Assembly: GCF_008728855.1 (NCBI RefSeq)
Contig: NZ_CP042906.1
Span: 930,001-994,000, forward strand
Origin: Hypericibacter terrae
GTDB taxonomy: Bacteria; Pseudomonadota; Alphaproteobacteria; Dongiales; Dongiaceae
DNA length: 64,000 nt
Direction: 5' to 3'
Of this stretch, positions 7,263 to 16,138 are shown in pieces. The notes under the pieces are model-generated. The model searched no databases. It was not told the DNA's origin and was given only the letters and a program-made list of their open reading frames with translations. The number at the start of each line of letters is the position of its first letter. Within the stretch, counting starts at the first letter, position 1. The position numbers and the translations under genes were made by a program.

Positions 7263-8741
7263 ATGACCGCCGAAACCGCCAAACGCCCCGCCGCGATGGA
7301 ATCCGCCCGCGGCGTCTTCATCGACAATTGCTGGCGGCCCTCGGCCTCCGGCCGCACGGTCGATGTCTATGCGCCGGCCGAAGGCATCGCCTATGCGCAG
7401 ATCGCGGCCGGCAATGCGGCCGATATCGATGCGGCAATCGCCGCCGCGCGCAAGGCCCATGAAACGGGGGCCTGGGGCCGGCTCTCCGCGGCGGAGCGGG
7501 GACGAGTCCTGTCGAAGATGGGTCTGATCGTCCTCGACCATGCGGAAGAGCTGGCCCTGATCGAGGCGCGCGACACCGGCAAGCCGATGAAGCAGGCACG
7601 CGCCGACGTTCAGGCCTGCGCCCGCTATTTCGAGTTCTATGGCGGGGCCGCCGACAAATTCCATGGCGAGACGATCCCCTTCCTCAACGGCTATTTCGTC
7701 GCCACCGAACATGAGCCGCATGGCGTGACCGGCCATATCATTCCCTGGAACTATCCGGTGCAGATGTTCGCGCGAACCCTGGCGCCGGCACTGGCCGTCG
7801 GCAACGCGACCGTGCTCAAGCCGGCCGAGGATGCCTGCCTCGCCTCGCTGCGCCTCGCCGAACTCTCGGTCGAGGCCGGCTTCCCCGAGGGCGCGATCAA
7901 TATCGTGCCGGGATTGGGGACGGAGGCCGGGGCGGCCTTGGTCGCCCATCGCGGGATCGACTTCGTGGCCTTTACCGGCAGCCCGGAGGTGGGCGTGCTG
8001 GTTCAGACCGCGGCCGCCAGGAACCATATCGGCTGCACGCTCGAGCTCGGCGGCAAGTCGCCCCAGCTGGTGTTCGCCGATGTCGATCTCGAGGCGGCGC
8101 TGCCGAGCCTCGTGAACGCCATCGTTCAGAATGCGGGGCAGACCTGCTCGGCGGGCTCCCGGCTCCTGGTCGAGCGCAGCGGCTATGACCGGATCGTCGC
8201 CGCCGTGATCGACCGCTTTTCAAGCCTGCGGGCCGGAACGCCGGCGATGGATCTCGACCTCGGGCCGCTGATCAATCCGCGCCAGAAGAAGCGCGTCGAA
8301 GCGTTCTGTGCGAACGCGGCGTCCGACGGCATTCCGCTGCTGGCGGAGGGGCGGATCGCCGAGGGCGTGCCGAAGGAGGGCTATTTCGTCACGCCGAAGC
8401 TCTTTGGGCCCGTGGCGCGCGCCAACACGCTCGCCCGCGAGGAGGTCTTCGGCCCCATCCTGGCGGCCATTCCGTTCGAGGACGAAGGCGACGCGATCGC
8501 GTTGGCCAATTCAACCGACTTCGCGCTGATCGCCGGCATCTGGACCCAGAACACCAAGCGCGCCACGCGCGTCGCCCGCAAGGTGAAGGCGGGGCAGGTC
8601 TATATCAACGCTTATGGCGCAGGCGGCGGCATCGAGTTGCCCTTCGGCGGCATGAAGAAGTCCGGCCATGGCCGCGAGAAGGGCATGGCCGCGCTCCATG
8701 AGCTCACGACCCTGAAGACGCTCATCATGAAGCATGACTGA
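7263..8741 (+). CDS. NAD(P)-dependent aldehyde dehydrogenase
   Basis: 492 aa from ATG 7263 (longer frames enter the hydratase gene). All ALDH catalytic elements are present: Asn163 in IPWNYP, general base Glu261 in LELGGKSP and nucleophile Cys295 in NAGQTCSAG. The closest familiar groups are betaine- and gamma-aminobutyraldehyde-type dehydrogenases, but that is a general impression. It is the last gene of the cluster and is followed by a strong hairpin at 8766-8794. It likely oxidises an aldehyde released by the Rieske step or by later chain cleavage. Confidence 0.9.
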   Translation: MTAETAKRPAAMESARGVFIDNCWRPSASGRTVDVYAPAEGIAYAQIAAGNAADIDAAIAAARKAHETGAWGRLSAAERGRVLSKMGLIVLDHAEELALIEARDTGKPMKQARADVQACARYFEFYGGAADKFHGETIPFLNGYFVATEHEPHGVTGHIIPWNYPVQMFARTLAPALAVGNATVLKPAEDACLASLRLAELSVEAGFPEGAINIVPGLGTEAGAALVAHRGIDFVAFTGSPEVGVLVQTAAARNHIGCTLELGGKSPQLVFADVDLEAALPSLVNAIVQNAGQTCSAGSRLLVERSGYDRIVAAVIDRFSSLRAGTPAMDLDLGPLINPRQKKRVEAFCANAASDGIPLLAEGRIAEGVPKEGYFVTPKLFGPVARANTLAREEVFGPILAAIPFEDEGDAIALANSTDFALIAGIWTQNTKRATRVARKVKAGQVYINAYGAGGGIELPFGGMKKSGHGREKGMAALHELTTLKTLIMKHD

Positions 8742-8765
8742 GCGTCGAACCGGCGGCGAACGCAA

Positions 8766-8794
8766 AACAGGCGCCGGTGTTGCCGGCGCCTGTT
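8766..8794 (-). terminator. 12-bp perfect hairpin between convergent genes
   Basis: AACAGGCGCCGG (8766-8777) pairs exactly with CCGGCGCCTGTT (8783-8794) around a 5-nt loop. On the minus strand the stem runs into GTTTTGCG, a short T-run, so it best fits termination of the SYLF gene. It could also stop read-through from the ALDH operon. Confidence 0.65.
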
Positions 8795-8822
8795 GCAGGC
8801 AGCTTTGGTCGTTCGTGGAGCG

Positions 8823-9356
8823 TTACTTCGGCGTGTAGCTGAACTTCTGGCCGCCAACACTGGCCTCGAACATCAGCCCTTCCGTGCCGGCCGTGAAGAT
8901 GGCGACACCCATATTGTAGTTCGCCGTCTTCGAAGCGCCTTCCTTGGCGGCGATCGCCGAGGCGTTGGCCGAGAACTCATAGTTGCCTTTGGTGAAGGCG
9001 TCGAGAGCGGCCTTGTTCTGGAAGAAGATGATCTCGCTGTAGGTCTGGCCGCCGAGCTGCAGGCCGATCGTGACCTGCGACATGACGGTCGAGCCGATGG
9101 CCTTGCCGCCCTCGAAGACCGTCCCTTCGCCGCGCGCGCCGCCGATGCCGATGGCGCCCTTGGTGATCTCCGGGAAGACCGCATAGCCATAGGCCTTGTC
9201 GAAGAAGCTCTGGATGCTGGGATCCGTCCTCTTGAACATCGCGATCGTGTCGTGCGCCTTTTTCTCGGCGGCGGGATCCCAGGCCAGTGCGGCCGAACTG
9301 ATCGTGGCAACGGCCAGCAAAGCGGCGACCAGTCCCAAAATTCGCTTCCCCATCAT
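8823..9356 (-). CDS. Secreted SYLF-domain (Ysc84-type) lipid-binding protein
   Basis: 177 aa. A clear signal peptide (MMGKRILGLVAALLAVATISSAALA, here as a hydrophobic run over residues 5-25) precedes a SYLF domain: YGYAVFPEITKGAIGIGGARGEG, SQVTIGLQLGGQTYSEIIFFQ, and a TAGTEGLMFEASVGGQKF end. Such domains bind phosphoinositides in eukaryotes; bacterial members are exported proteins of unclear function. The GGAGAA site is well placed before the ATG. The gene stands alone and is convergent with the ALDH operon. Confidence 0.88.
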   Translation of the reverse strand: MMGKRILGLVAALLAVATISSAALAWDPAAEKKAHDTIAMFKRTDPSIQSFFDKAYGYAVFPEITKGAIGIGGARGEGTVFEGGKAIGSTVMSQVTIGLQLGGQTYSEIIFFQNKAALDAFTKGNYEFSANASAIAAKEGASKTANYNMGVAIFTAGTEGLMFEASVGGQKFSYTPK

Positions 9357-9547
9357 GACGCTTTCTCCATTATTTCCAGGTTTGATTGAATCGATTTGGC
9401 GGCCAGTCTAGCCCGCCGGCATCATCGTGAACAGCCGACTGGCCAAATAGTTCCCTGAGGACGCATTGCAACGCCCGGCGCGAAGGATTTCATTCCGGGG
9501 GCGTTCCGCATTCGTGCTTTTCCGATTGCCGGCCTCGGCCGGGCCGC

Positions 9548-9841
9548 TCACTTCTCCAGCAGCATCTTGCGCGCGGTGCGAAGAAAAGCGATGCGGGCAT
9601 TCATGTCCGATTGCCGGGAATCCTGGGGGTCGGACATCCGCGTCAGGAGATTCAACTGGCCCGCGATGCCGGCCAGCAGCTGCTCGGCCGACAGATCGCT
9701 CTTCCAGGCCAGGGCCTGCTGTCGGGTCTCCGCCACCAGGGCGGTCAGCTCGTCATCGACCTTCTGCTTCAACTGCGTCCGGGTCGCGAGGGTCTGGAAC
9801 TTCTGGACATATTTGCGGACGAATCCGCCATCGCCGGCCAT
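9548..9841 (-). CDS. Small helical protein of unknown function
   Basis: 97 aa from ATG 9841, with TGGAGA 7 bp upstream (a GTG one codon earlier is also possible). The sequence is charged and predicted helical throughout (QKFQTLATRTQLKQKVDDEL; NARIAFLRTARKMLLEK), with no signal peptide, membrane span or recognised motif. It starts 37 bp downstream of the stop of the cupin gene on the same strand, so the two may be cotranscribed. Confidence 0.6.
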   Translation of the reverse strand: MAGDGGFVRKYVQKFQTLATRTQLKQKVDDELTALVAETRQQALAWKSDLSAEQLLAGIAGQLNLLTRMSDPQDSRQSDMNARIAFLRTARKMLLEK

Positions 9842-9880
9842 CACGAGATCTCCAAAACGGAAAGCACCATTGCCGGGATT

Positions 9881-10324
9881 CTAGTGCCCCGGCGGCGGCG
9901 CAAGGACCAACCCGTAGCGGGTCATGATCTCCGCCATCTTGGCAGGGGAAGGGCCGCCGGGCGCGCCGACGACCGCGGCGATGTCGCGGAAATATTGCGC
10001 GCCGATATCGGGCGTCAGCACGATCAGGGCGCGCGCCGCGCGGTCATGCGGATTGCTGAAGGCGTGGACGGAGCCGCGGGGCGTGTACATGCGCTCGCCG
10101 GGCTGCAGGTCGCGTACCTCGCCATCGACCGAGTAGCGCAGCGTCCCCTCCAGCACATAGACGATCTCTTCGTTGTTCGTGTGGCTGTGGGCCGGCGGCA
10201 CCCGCGCGCCGGGCTGCACCGTGAGCTCGAACATCCCGACCCCGGCACCGTTCACGGTACCGTCCATCAGGTAGCGAATTTCCAATCCGCCGATTGCAAT
10301 TGCCGGCTGTGCTTGCGGCTGCAT
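9881..10324 (-). CDS. Cupin-domain protein
   Basis: 147 aa single cupin barrel. Motif 1 is PPAHSHTNNEEIVYVLEG (His46, His48 and Glu52 or Glu53 as metal ligands), followed by the G(E)RMYTPRGSVHAF motif 2 with His87. Cupins of this size are metal-dependent isomerases, dioxygenases or sugar/small-ligand sensors. Context gives no substrate; only the 97-aa helical protein follows it. ATG 10324 is the natural start, beginning MQPQAQ with no signal peptide. Confidence 0.85.
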   Translation of the reverse strand: MQPQAQPAIAIGGLEIRYLMDGTVNGAGVGMFELTVQPGARVPPAHSHTNNEEIVYVLEGTLRYSVDGEVRDLQPGERMYTPRGSVHAFSNPHDRAARALIVLTPDIGAQYFRDIAAVVGAPGGPSPAKMAEIMTRYGLVLAPPPGH

Positions 10325-10436
10325 GCGTCTGTTCCTCGCGAAAGGCTGCCTGCAACTTGCTCCCGGAGATCGGCCTTGGCAATACCGGACCGGGCCTGTG
10401 GTGCCGGGAGCCTGCCGCTGCTAGGTTCGCGACAAG

Positions 10437-10766
10437 ATGTCAACCTCAGAGTCAAAGATCCCTGGCGGCGCCCCACCCCAAAAGGGCGACCGCTATGTCG
10501 TCCTGTCCGAATTCGAAGCCGGGGTGCTGACCCATTGGCTGGCACCCTATACGGGCGGGAGCAGTCGGAGTCTTCCCGTCGGGTTGGAATTCGTCATCCT
10601 GATGGAGCCGCCGTCCCAGGCGACGGCGGTCGGTGCCAAGCCCGACCCCTATGAGCGCTGGGAAACGGTTCTCCTGGAGGAGGGGGATCGCGGCGCCGAG
10701 AAATATGGCGGCTATTCCCTCAGCATCTCGCTGAGCGATCTGAAGGCGCATTGCGCCCGGCGCTGA
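10437..10766 (+). CDS. Small protein of unknown function
   Basis: 109 aa, acidic to neutral, with no membrane segment or signal peptide. Visible elements are KGDRYVVLSEFEAGVLTHWLAPYTGG near the N-terminus and YGGYSLSISLSDLKAHC at the C-terminus. GC-ending codon usage is consistent along the frame, so it is likely real. The ribosome-binding site is weak. It ends 26 bp before the convergent pyrophosphatase gene. Confidence 0.6.
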   Translation: MSTSESKIPGGAPPQKGDRYVVLSEFEAGVLTHWLAPYTGGSSRSLPVGLEFVILMEPPSQATAVGAKPDPYERWETVLLEEGDRGAEKYGGYSLSISLSDLKAHCARR

Positions 10767-10792
10767 CGGGTCCAGCGATGTGCGATCCCGCG

Positions 10793-11332
10793 TCAGCGCG
10801 CCTTCTTCGTCTTCGCGCGCTCGATGCCTTCGAGGATCAGCTGCTCCGCAACTGAGGGACCCTTCCAGCCCGTGATCTTGGTCCATTTGCCCTGCTCCAG
10901 ATCCTTGTAGTGCTGGAAGAAATGGGCGATCTGCTCGCGCAGGATCGGCGGCAGGTCCTCATGGTTGCGGATCCCGGTATAGAAGGGATGCAGCGCGTCG
11001 ACCGGCACCGCCAGGATCTTCTCGTCGCCGCCGGCCTCGTCCTCCATCAGCAGCACGCCGACGGGGCGGCAGCGGATGATGCAACCCGGCACCACGGGGA
11101 CCTGGCTCACCACCAGCACATCGCAGGGATCGCCGTCGCTGGACAGCGTGCCCGGAATGAATCCGTAATTGCCCGGGTAGAACATGGCCGTGTGCAGGAA
11201 GCGATCGACCACCAGGACGCCCGATTCCTTGTCGATCTCGTACTTGACCGACGGTCCGCCCAGCGGAATCTCGATCAGGGCGTTGACGTCCCGTGGCGGA
11301 TCGCGTCCGACGGCGATTTTCGAGAGATCCAT
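10793..11332 (-). CDS. ppa: Inorganic pyrophosphatase (family I)
   Basis: 179 aa. Start chosen at ATG 11332 because AGGGAG lies 6 bp upstream and the protein then begins MDLSKIAVGRDPP, as expected for soluble PPases; a frame 8 codons longer exists. The family I signature DGDPCDVLV holds the Mg-binding aspartates, and the KYEIDKESG and FYPGNYGFIPGT segments are conserved. The enzyme hydrolyses pyrophosphate to drive biosynthetic reactions in the cytoplasm. It is monocistronic. Confidence 0.95.
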   Translation of the reverse strand: MDLSKIAVGRDPPRDVNALIEIPLGGPSVKYEIDKESGVLVVDRFLHTAMFYPGNYGFIPGTLSSDGDPCDVLVVSQVPVVPGCIIRCRPVGVLLMEDEAGGDEKILAVPVDALHPFYTGIRNHEDLPPILREQIAHFFQHYKDLEQGKWTKITGWKGPSVAEQLILEGIERAKTKKAR

Positions 11333-11461
11333 CCGACGCTCCCTGTTCTCCGACAACGATCGGGTCCCATGATCTTATCACGTCCATCAGCACGGGGCGC
11401 CATCCGGCAAGGCCGGGTTAGAATGGCCCGGCGACAGGTCCATTAGCGAAAGCGGAAACCC

Positions 11462-12070
11462 ATGCGAACCCTCGGCGTCCTGATCTTTCCCGAATTCGAG
11501 CTGCTGGACGTTTTCGGCCCCCTGGAGATGTTCGGCATGCTGCCGGAGACGTTCGCGATCCGGCTGGTGGCCGAGCGGGAGCGGAACGTCGCCAGCGCCC
11601 AGGGTCCGCGATCGGTCGCCGACGCGCTGTTCTCCGATGCCGGTCATTACGACATCCTGCTCGTCCCCGGCGGTCGCGGCACGCGCCGCGAGGTCGACAA
11701 TCCGGCGCTCCTCTCCTGGCTGCGGGAGAAGGCCGCGGCGGCGGATATGGTCGCCTCCGTCTGCACCGGGAGCGCCCTGCTCGCCAAGGCGGGGTTGCTC
11801 GACGGGGTAAAGGCGACAACCAACAAGATGGCCTTCGCCTGGGTCAGCTCGCAAGGACCGAGAGTGCTGTGGCAGCCCCAGGCGCGTTGGGTCGAGGATG
11901 CGAAGTTCGTGACGTCATCGGGCGTCTCGGCCGGCATCGACATGAGCCTCGCCGTGATCGCGCGGTGCTGCGGCGAGGAGCAGGCCCGGCAAGTGGCGCT
12001 CTGGGCCGAGTATGAGTGGCATCGCGACCCGAGCTGGGATCCCTTCGCCAAGATCCACGGCGTCGTCTAG
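11462..12070 (+). CDS. DJ-1/PfpI-family protein
   Basis: 202 aa. A class I glutamine amidotransferase-like fold with the nucleophile elbow ASVCTGSALL (Cys101) and the acidic partner in FPEFELLDVFGP (Glu12/Glu15 region). This subgroup resembles ThiJ/PfpI proteins and the sensor domain of AraC-type regulators such as GlxA, but no DNA-binding domain is attached. Isonitrile hydratase (InhA) belongs to the same subgroup, so a hydratase role is possible. It is convergent with prfC, with a 20-bp gap. Confidence 0.85.
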   Translation: MRTLGVLIFPEFELLDVFGPLEMFGMLPETFAIRLVAERERNVASAQGPRSVADALFSDAGHYDILLVPGGRGTRREVDNPALLSWLREKAAAADMVASVCTGSALLAKAGLLDGVKATTNKMAFAWVSSQGPRVLWQPQARWVEDAKFVTSSGVSAGIDMSLAVIARCCGEEQARQVALWAEYEWHRDPSWDPFAKIHGVV

Positions 12071-12090
12071 CGAATGGGCCCGCAGGCCGC

Positions 12091-13704
12091 CTAGGTCCGT
12101 TCCCGGGTCTTGAGGAAGCGCAGATTGGGCCAGTCGCGGATGGTGCGGTTGAGGTCCCAGGTGTCGCGGGCGAGGAAGACGGACGCCCCGTCGCGATCTT
12201 CGGCGAGGCTGCCGCTGTTGCGCTCGACGAACTGCTTCAGTTGCGCGGGATCGTCGCTGGCGACCCAGCGCGCGGTCTCGAAGGGTGCCATCTCGAAGCC
12301 GACCGCGATCTTGTATTCGGTCGCGATCCGCGAGGCGAGCACCTCGAGCTGGAGCTGGCCGACCACGCCGACGATCCATTGCGATCCGATGATCGGGCGG
12401 AACACCTGGGTCACGCCTTCCTCGGCAAGGTCCTCGAGCGCGCGCCGCAGCTGCTTCGCCCGCATCGGATCGTCGAGACGCACGCGGCGCAGGATCTCGG
12501 GCGCGAAGTTGGGAATGCCGGTGAAGCGGAGCTCCTCGCCTTCGGTGAGCGTGTCGCCGACGCGCAAGGTGCCATGGTTGGGGATGCCGATGATGTCGCC
12601 CGGCAATGCTTCTTCCGCCAGCTGGCGCTCGCGCGCGAAGAAGAAGATCGGGTTCTGCAGCGAGATCATCTTGCCCGAATGAACCTGGCGCAGCTTCATG
12701 CCGCGCCGAAGCCGGCCGGAGCAGAGGCGCAGGAACGCGACCCGGTCGCGATGGTTCGGGTCCATGTTCGCCTGCATCTTGAAGACGAAGCCGGTGACGG
12801 CCTTCTCGTCGGGATAGACGGTGCGGGGCTCGGCCGGCTGCGGCCGTGGCGGTGGGGCCATGGTTGCCAGCGCCTCGAGCAGCTCGTTGACTGCGCAATC
12901 CTTGAGCGCGCTGCCGAAAAAGACCGGCGTCAGATGGCCGGCGCGGTAGGAGCCTAGATCGAAGCCTGGATAGGCGGAGACCGCCAGCGCCGCGCTTTCG
13001 CGGAAGGAAGCGAGGATTCTCTCCGGCACCAGCTTGTCCAGCTTCGGATCGTCGATGCCGTTGCAGGCGACGACATGGCCGTCGGCGGCGCCGGGACGGC
13101 TCTCCGATTTGAGATAGCGGTGGTCGCGCAGGTCGAACGCGCCGCGGAAATCGCCGCCCATGCCGACCGGCCAGGTCATCGGGCAGACGTCGAGCGCCAG
13201 CGTGCTCTCGATCTCGTCCAGCAGCGCGAAGGGGTCGAGGCCTTCGCGATCGATCTTGTTGATGAAGGTGATGATCGGGATGTCGCGCAGGCGGCAGACC
13301 TCGAACAGCTTCCGCGTCTGGCTCTCGATGCCCTTGGCCGCATCGATCACCATGATCGCGGAATCGACGGCGGTCAGGGTGCGGTAGGTGTCCTCGCTGA
13401 AATCCTGGTGGCCCGGCGTGTCGAGCAGGTTGAAGGTCAGGCCGCCGCGCTCGAAGGTCATGACCGAGCTCGAGATGGAGATACCGCGGGCGCGTTCCAT
13501 CTCCATCCAGTCCGACTGCGTGCGCCGGCGCTCGCCATGGGCCTTCACATGGCCGGCCAGATGGATGGCGCCGCCGAACAGCAGCAGCTTCTCCGTCAGC
13601 GTGGTCTTGCCCGCGTCGGGATGCGAGATGATCGCGAAGGTCCGGCGGGATTCGGACGCGGTCGGTGTGGCGGAAGCGGTGAGGTTGGTCGGCACGGCCG
13701 TCAA
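12091..13704 (-). CDS. prfC: Peptide chain release factor 3
   Basis: 537 aa translational GTPase that recycles RF1/RF2 after termination. The G1 motif SHPDAGKT lies at about 27-34; DTPGHQDF (G3) and FINKIDRE (G4) follow, then domain II and the RF3-specific C-terminal region (VIGSQWIVGVVGQLQLEVL). The start is TTG 13704 with AAAGGA 8 bp upstream; the first 20 residues are Ala/Thr/Ser-rich and may be an extension. It is a single gene. Confidence 0.95.
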   Translation of the reverse strand: MTAVPTNLTASATPTASESRRTFAIISHPDAGKTTLTEKLLLFGGAIHLAGHVKAHGERRRTQSDWMEMERARGISISSSVMTFERGGLTFNLLDTPGHQDFSEDTYRTLTAVDSAIMVIDAAKGIESQTRKLFEVCRLRDIPIITFINKIDREGLDPFALLDEIESTLALDVCPMTWPVGMGGDFRGAFDLRDHRYLKSESRPGAADGHVVACNGIDDPKLDKLVPERILASFRESAALAVSAYPGFDLGSYRAGHLTPVFFGSALKDCAVNELLEALATMAPPPRPQPAEPRTVYPDEKAVTGFVFKMQANMDPNHRDRVAFLRLCSGRLRRGMKLRQVHSGKMISLQNPIFFFARERQLAEEALPGDIIGIPNHGTLRVGDTLTEGEELRFTGIPNFAPEILRRVRLDDPMRAKQLRRALEDLAEEGVTQVFRPIIGSQWIVGVVGQLQLEVLASRIATEYKIAVGFEMAPFETARWVASDDPAQLKQFVERNSGSLAEDRDGASVFLARDTWDLNRTIRDWPNLRFLKTRERT

Positions 13705-13998
13705 ATTGGGAATCCTTTGAGCCTGAAGTCAGTCGGTGAGCCTATAAATGGGGTGGCGGAGACCCAAAGACGAGGCGAAGAGAGGGACCCTTGTTCGCCG
13801 GCGTCCCCCGGCTCCCGGGACCCTTCGGGAAAATGTCCGCCCGCGCCCGACCGCGGGGGCAAACTAGCGACCGCGCCGGCGCTTGTGTAGCCCCAATTCT
13901 CGCAGGGCCTTGGCCACCCCAGGGGGCAGTGCGAAGGCGCTCCCGAGCACTCCGACGCGGCTCAGGGGCCGGCGGCGGACCGAACATGGGCCCGGCCG

Positions 13999-16119
13999 TC
14001 ACTCATACCGCAGAGCCGTGATGGGATCGAGGTGGGCCGCCTTCCGGGCCGGATAGAAGCCGAAGAAGACGCCCACGGCAGCGGCAAAGAGGAAGCCTCC
14101 GCCGATCGCCGGCAACGAGATCGGCGCCGGCCAGCCAAAGACGTACGAGATGGCGGCGGAGACGGCGACACCCACGACGATTCCCGCAGCGCCTCCGCTG
14201 ACGCTGAGAAACACGGCTTCGGCGAGAAACTGCAGGAGCACCTGCAGGCGCCGCGCGCCAATGGCCATTCTCAGGCCGATCTCGCGCGTTCGCTCCGTCA
14301 CGGAGACGAGCAGGATGTTCATGATGCCGATCCCCCCGACCAGGAGCGATATCGAGGCCACGGCGGCCAGAAGCAACGCCATCACGCGGCTGCTGCTCTT
14401 CGCCGTCTCGACATATTGGCTGAGGTTGCGGACGTCGAAGTCCTTCGTCTCGCCGGGCTTGATGCGGTGACGTCGCGTCAGCGTCTGGGTCGCTTGACGG
14501 ATCGCTGTCTGAACCTGCTCGGGGCTGATCGCCTGGACGAAGATCATGTTCGTCAGACCGGTGAGGCGCGCCTGGAGGTTGTAAGGATTGGGTGGGGGAA
14601 GATAGGCCCAGTTGATGGGCGTCTGATCCCGGATCGGCACGGCGACGCCGAGGACCTTGCGCTCCGCGGTCGTGAACGGAATCATCAGAATGTCATCCTG
14701 GTCCTGGCCAAAGGGCGACTGCCCCTTGGCCGCTAGCACGCCGACGACGCGCAGCGGAACGCTCTTGACCTGGATGAAGGCGCCGATCGGGTTCTCGCCC
14801 GGGCCGAACAGCTGGCGATAGACGGTCTGACCGATGACCGCGACGAGACCGGCCTTGCTCTCGTCCTCGGCCGAAAGGGCGCGCCCGGTGGCGATGCGCC
14901 AGTTGGTGATCGGCGGATAATTGTCGCTGACGCCCTGTATGTTCGTCGTCCAGTTCCTGTTGGCGTACTGCACCTGTCCCTGTTGGCGGATGAGATAGCC
15001 GACCTGGGCGACCGCGGGGGCCTCGCGCCGGATGGCCTGCGCATCGGCGACCGTGAGGGTGCTGGCGCTTCCGAACCCGCCGCGAATCCCGCCGGACGAG
15101 AGTGCACCCGGAAGGATGATCACCACATTGGTGCCAAGGCTCTCGATCTGCTTGCGGACCGCCTGGTCGGCACCCTGTCCCACGGCCACCATCACGATCA
15201 GCGCCGCGACCCCGATGAAAACGCCGAGCATGGTCAAGGCGGAGCGCATCTTGTTGCGGCCGATGGCCTGGGCCGCGGCCGCCAGGATCATCAGCCCGAA
15301 GGCCCAGAATCTGGCCGACGACACCGCGGGCATCCCATCCGGCGCTCTGTAGGGTTGGCGAAGCGGCGCGCCGCCGCCGGTGGATGCGGTATGGGGGAGA
15401 GGAATCGCGCGATCTGCCTTCCGCACCCTCTCGTCCGACACGATCTTCCCGTCCCGCATGGTCAGGACCCGGTCGGCGTAAGCGGCAATATCGCTTTCAT
15501 GCGTCACGACAATGACGGTGACGCCTTGATCGCGATTGAGCGAGACCAGGGTCTCCATGATCTCGTGCGACGTCCGCGTGTCGAGATTGCCCGTCGGCTC
15601 GTCCGCGAGCAGCAGGCCCGGCTCGTTGATCAGCGCCCGCGCGATCGCGACGCGCTGCTGTTCGCCACCCGACAATTGGCTTGGCGTGTTGCGCTCGCGT
15701 TCTTCAAGCCCCAGATAGCGCAAGACCGCATGCGCGCGGATCATGCGCGCCGTACGATGCGCCGCATCGGTTGCCGAATAATAGAGCGGCAAGCCGACAT
15801 TCTCGATCGCGCTCGTGCGTGGAAGCAGATTGAAGCTCTGGAAGACGAAGCCGAGGCGCCGGCTCCGGATTCTGGCGAGCTCCGGCTCGCTCAGGTGCGC
15901 GACATCCATCCCCTCGAAGAAATAATGGCCGCTGCTCGGTCGGTCGAGACAGCCGAGGATGGCCATGAGCGTCGACTTGCCGGAGCCCGACGAACCCATG
16001 ATGGCGACAAACTCGCCGGGCTCGACCCGAAGGTCGACGCCGCGAAGCGCATGCACCTCGACATTGCCGAGGCGAAACGTTCGGGTGACGTTCTCGAGCC
16101 TGAGTATCGGTTCGGGCAT
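13999..16119 (-). CDS. macB: MacB-like ABC transporter, fused ATPase and permease
   Basis: 706 aa. The N-terminal ATPase has Walker [10 protein letters not shown] (42-50), the LSGGEQQR signature and a [12 protein letters not shown] Walker B. A long linker with a Pro/Gly-rich stretch (about 235-265) leads to the first membrane helix (about 272-295). A large periplasmic MacB domain and three C-terminal FtsX helices ([23 protein letters not shown]) follow. It lies 19 bp downstream of the adaptor gene. Such pumps move substrates from the periplasm through a TolC-type channel, which is not encoded here. Confidence 0.92.
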   Translation of the reverse strand: MPEPILRLENVTRTFRLGNVEVHALRGVDLRVEPGEFVAIMGSSGSGKSTLMAILGCLDRPSSGHYFFEGMDVAHLSEPELARIRSRRLGFVFQSFNLLPRTSAIENVGLPLYYSATDAAHRTARMIRAHAVLRYLGLEERERNTPSQLSGGEQQRVAIARALINEPGLLLADEPTGNLDTRTSHEIMETLVSLNRDQGVTVIVVTHESDIAAYADRVLTMRDGKIVSDERVRKADRAIPLPHTASTGGGAPLRQPYRAPDGMPAVSSARFWAFGLMILAAAAQAIGRNKMRSALTMLGVFIGVAALIVMVAVGQGADQAVRKQIESLGTNVVIILPGALSSGGIRGGFGSASTLTVADAQAIRREAPAVAQVGYLIRQQGQVQYANRNWTTNIQGVSDNYPPITNWRIATGRALSAEDESKAGLVAVIGQTVYRQLFGPGENPIGAFIQVKSVPLRVVGVLAAKGQSPFGQDQDDILMIPFTTAERKVLGVAVPIRDQTPINWAYLPPPNPYNLQARLTGLTNMIFVQAISPEQVQTAIRQATQTLTRRHRIKPGETKDFDVRNLSQYVETAKSSSRVMALLLAAVASISLLVGGIGIMNILLVSVTERTREIGLRMAIGARRLQVLLQFLAEAVFLSVSGGAAGIVVGVAVSAAISYVFGWPAPISLPAIGGGFLFAAAVGVFFGFYPARKAAHLDPITALRYE

Positions 16120-16138
16120 GCGGGGGCGGAGCCTTGCC

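Noticed and set aside
9548-10324. Cupin gene plus small helical gene as a toxin-antitoxin pair
   Set aside because: The cupin has an intact metal site typical of enzymes, and the small protein shows no DNA-binding or toxin motif.
13866-13998. In-frame extension past the MacB-like stop ending LPPGVAKALRELGLHKRRRGR
   Set aside because: It looks protein-like at its end, but there is no start with a ribosome-binding site and read-through of TGA has no support. The 13705-13998 gap otherwise shows nothing I can name.
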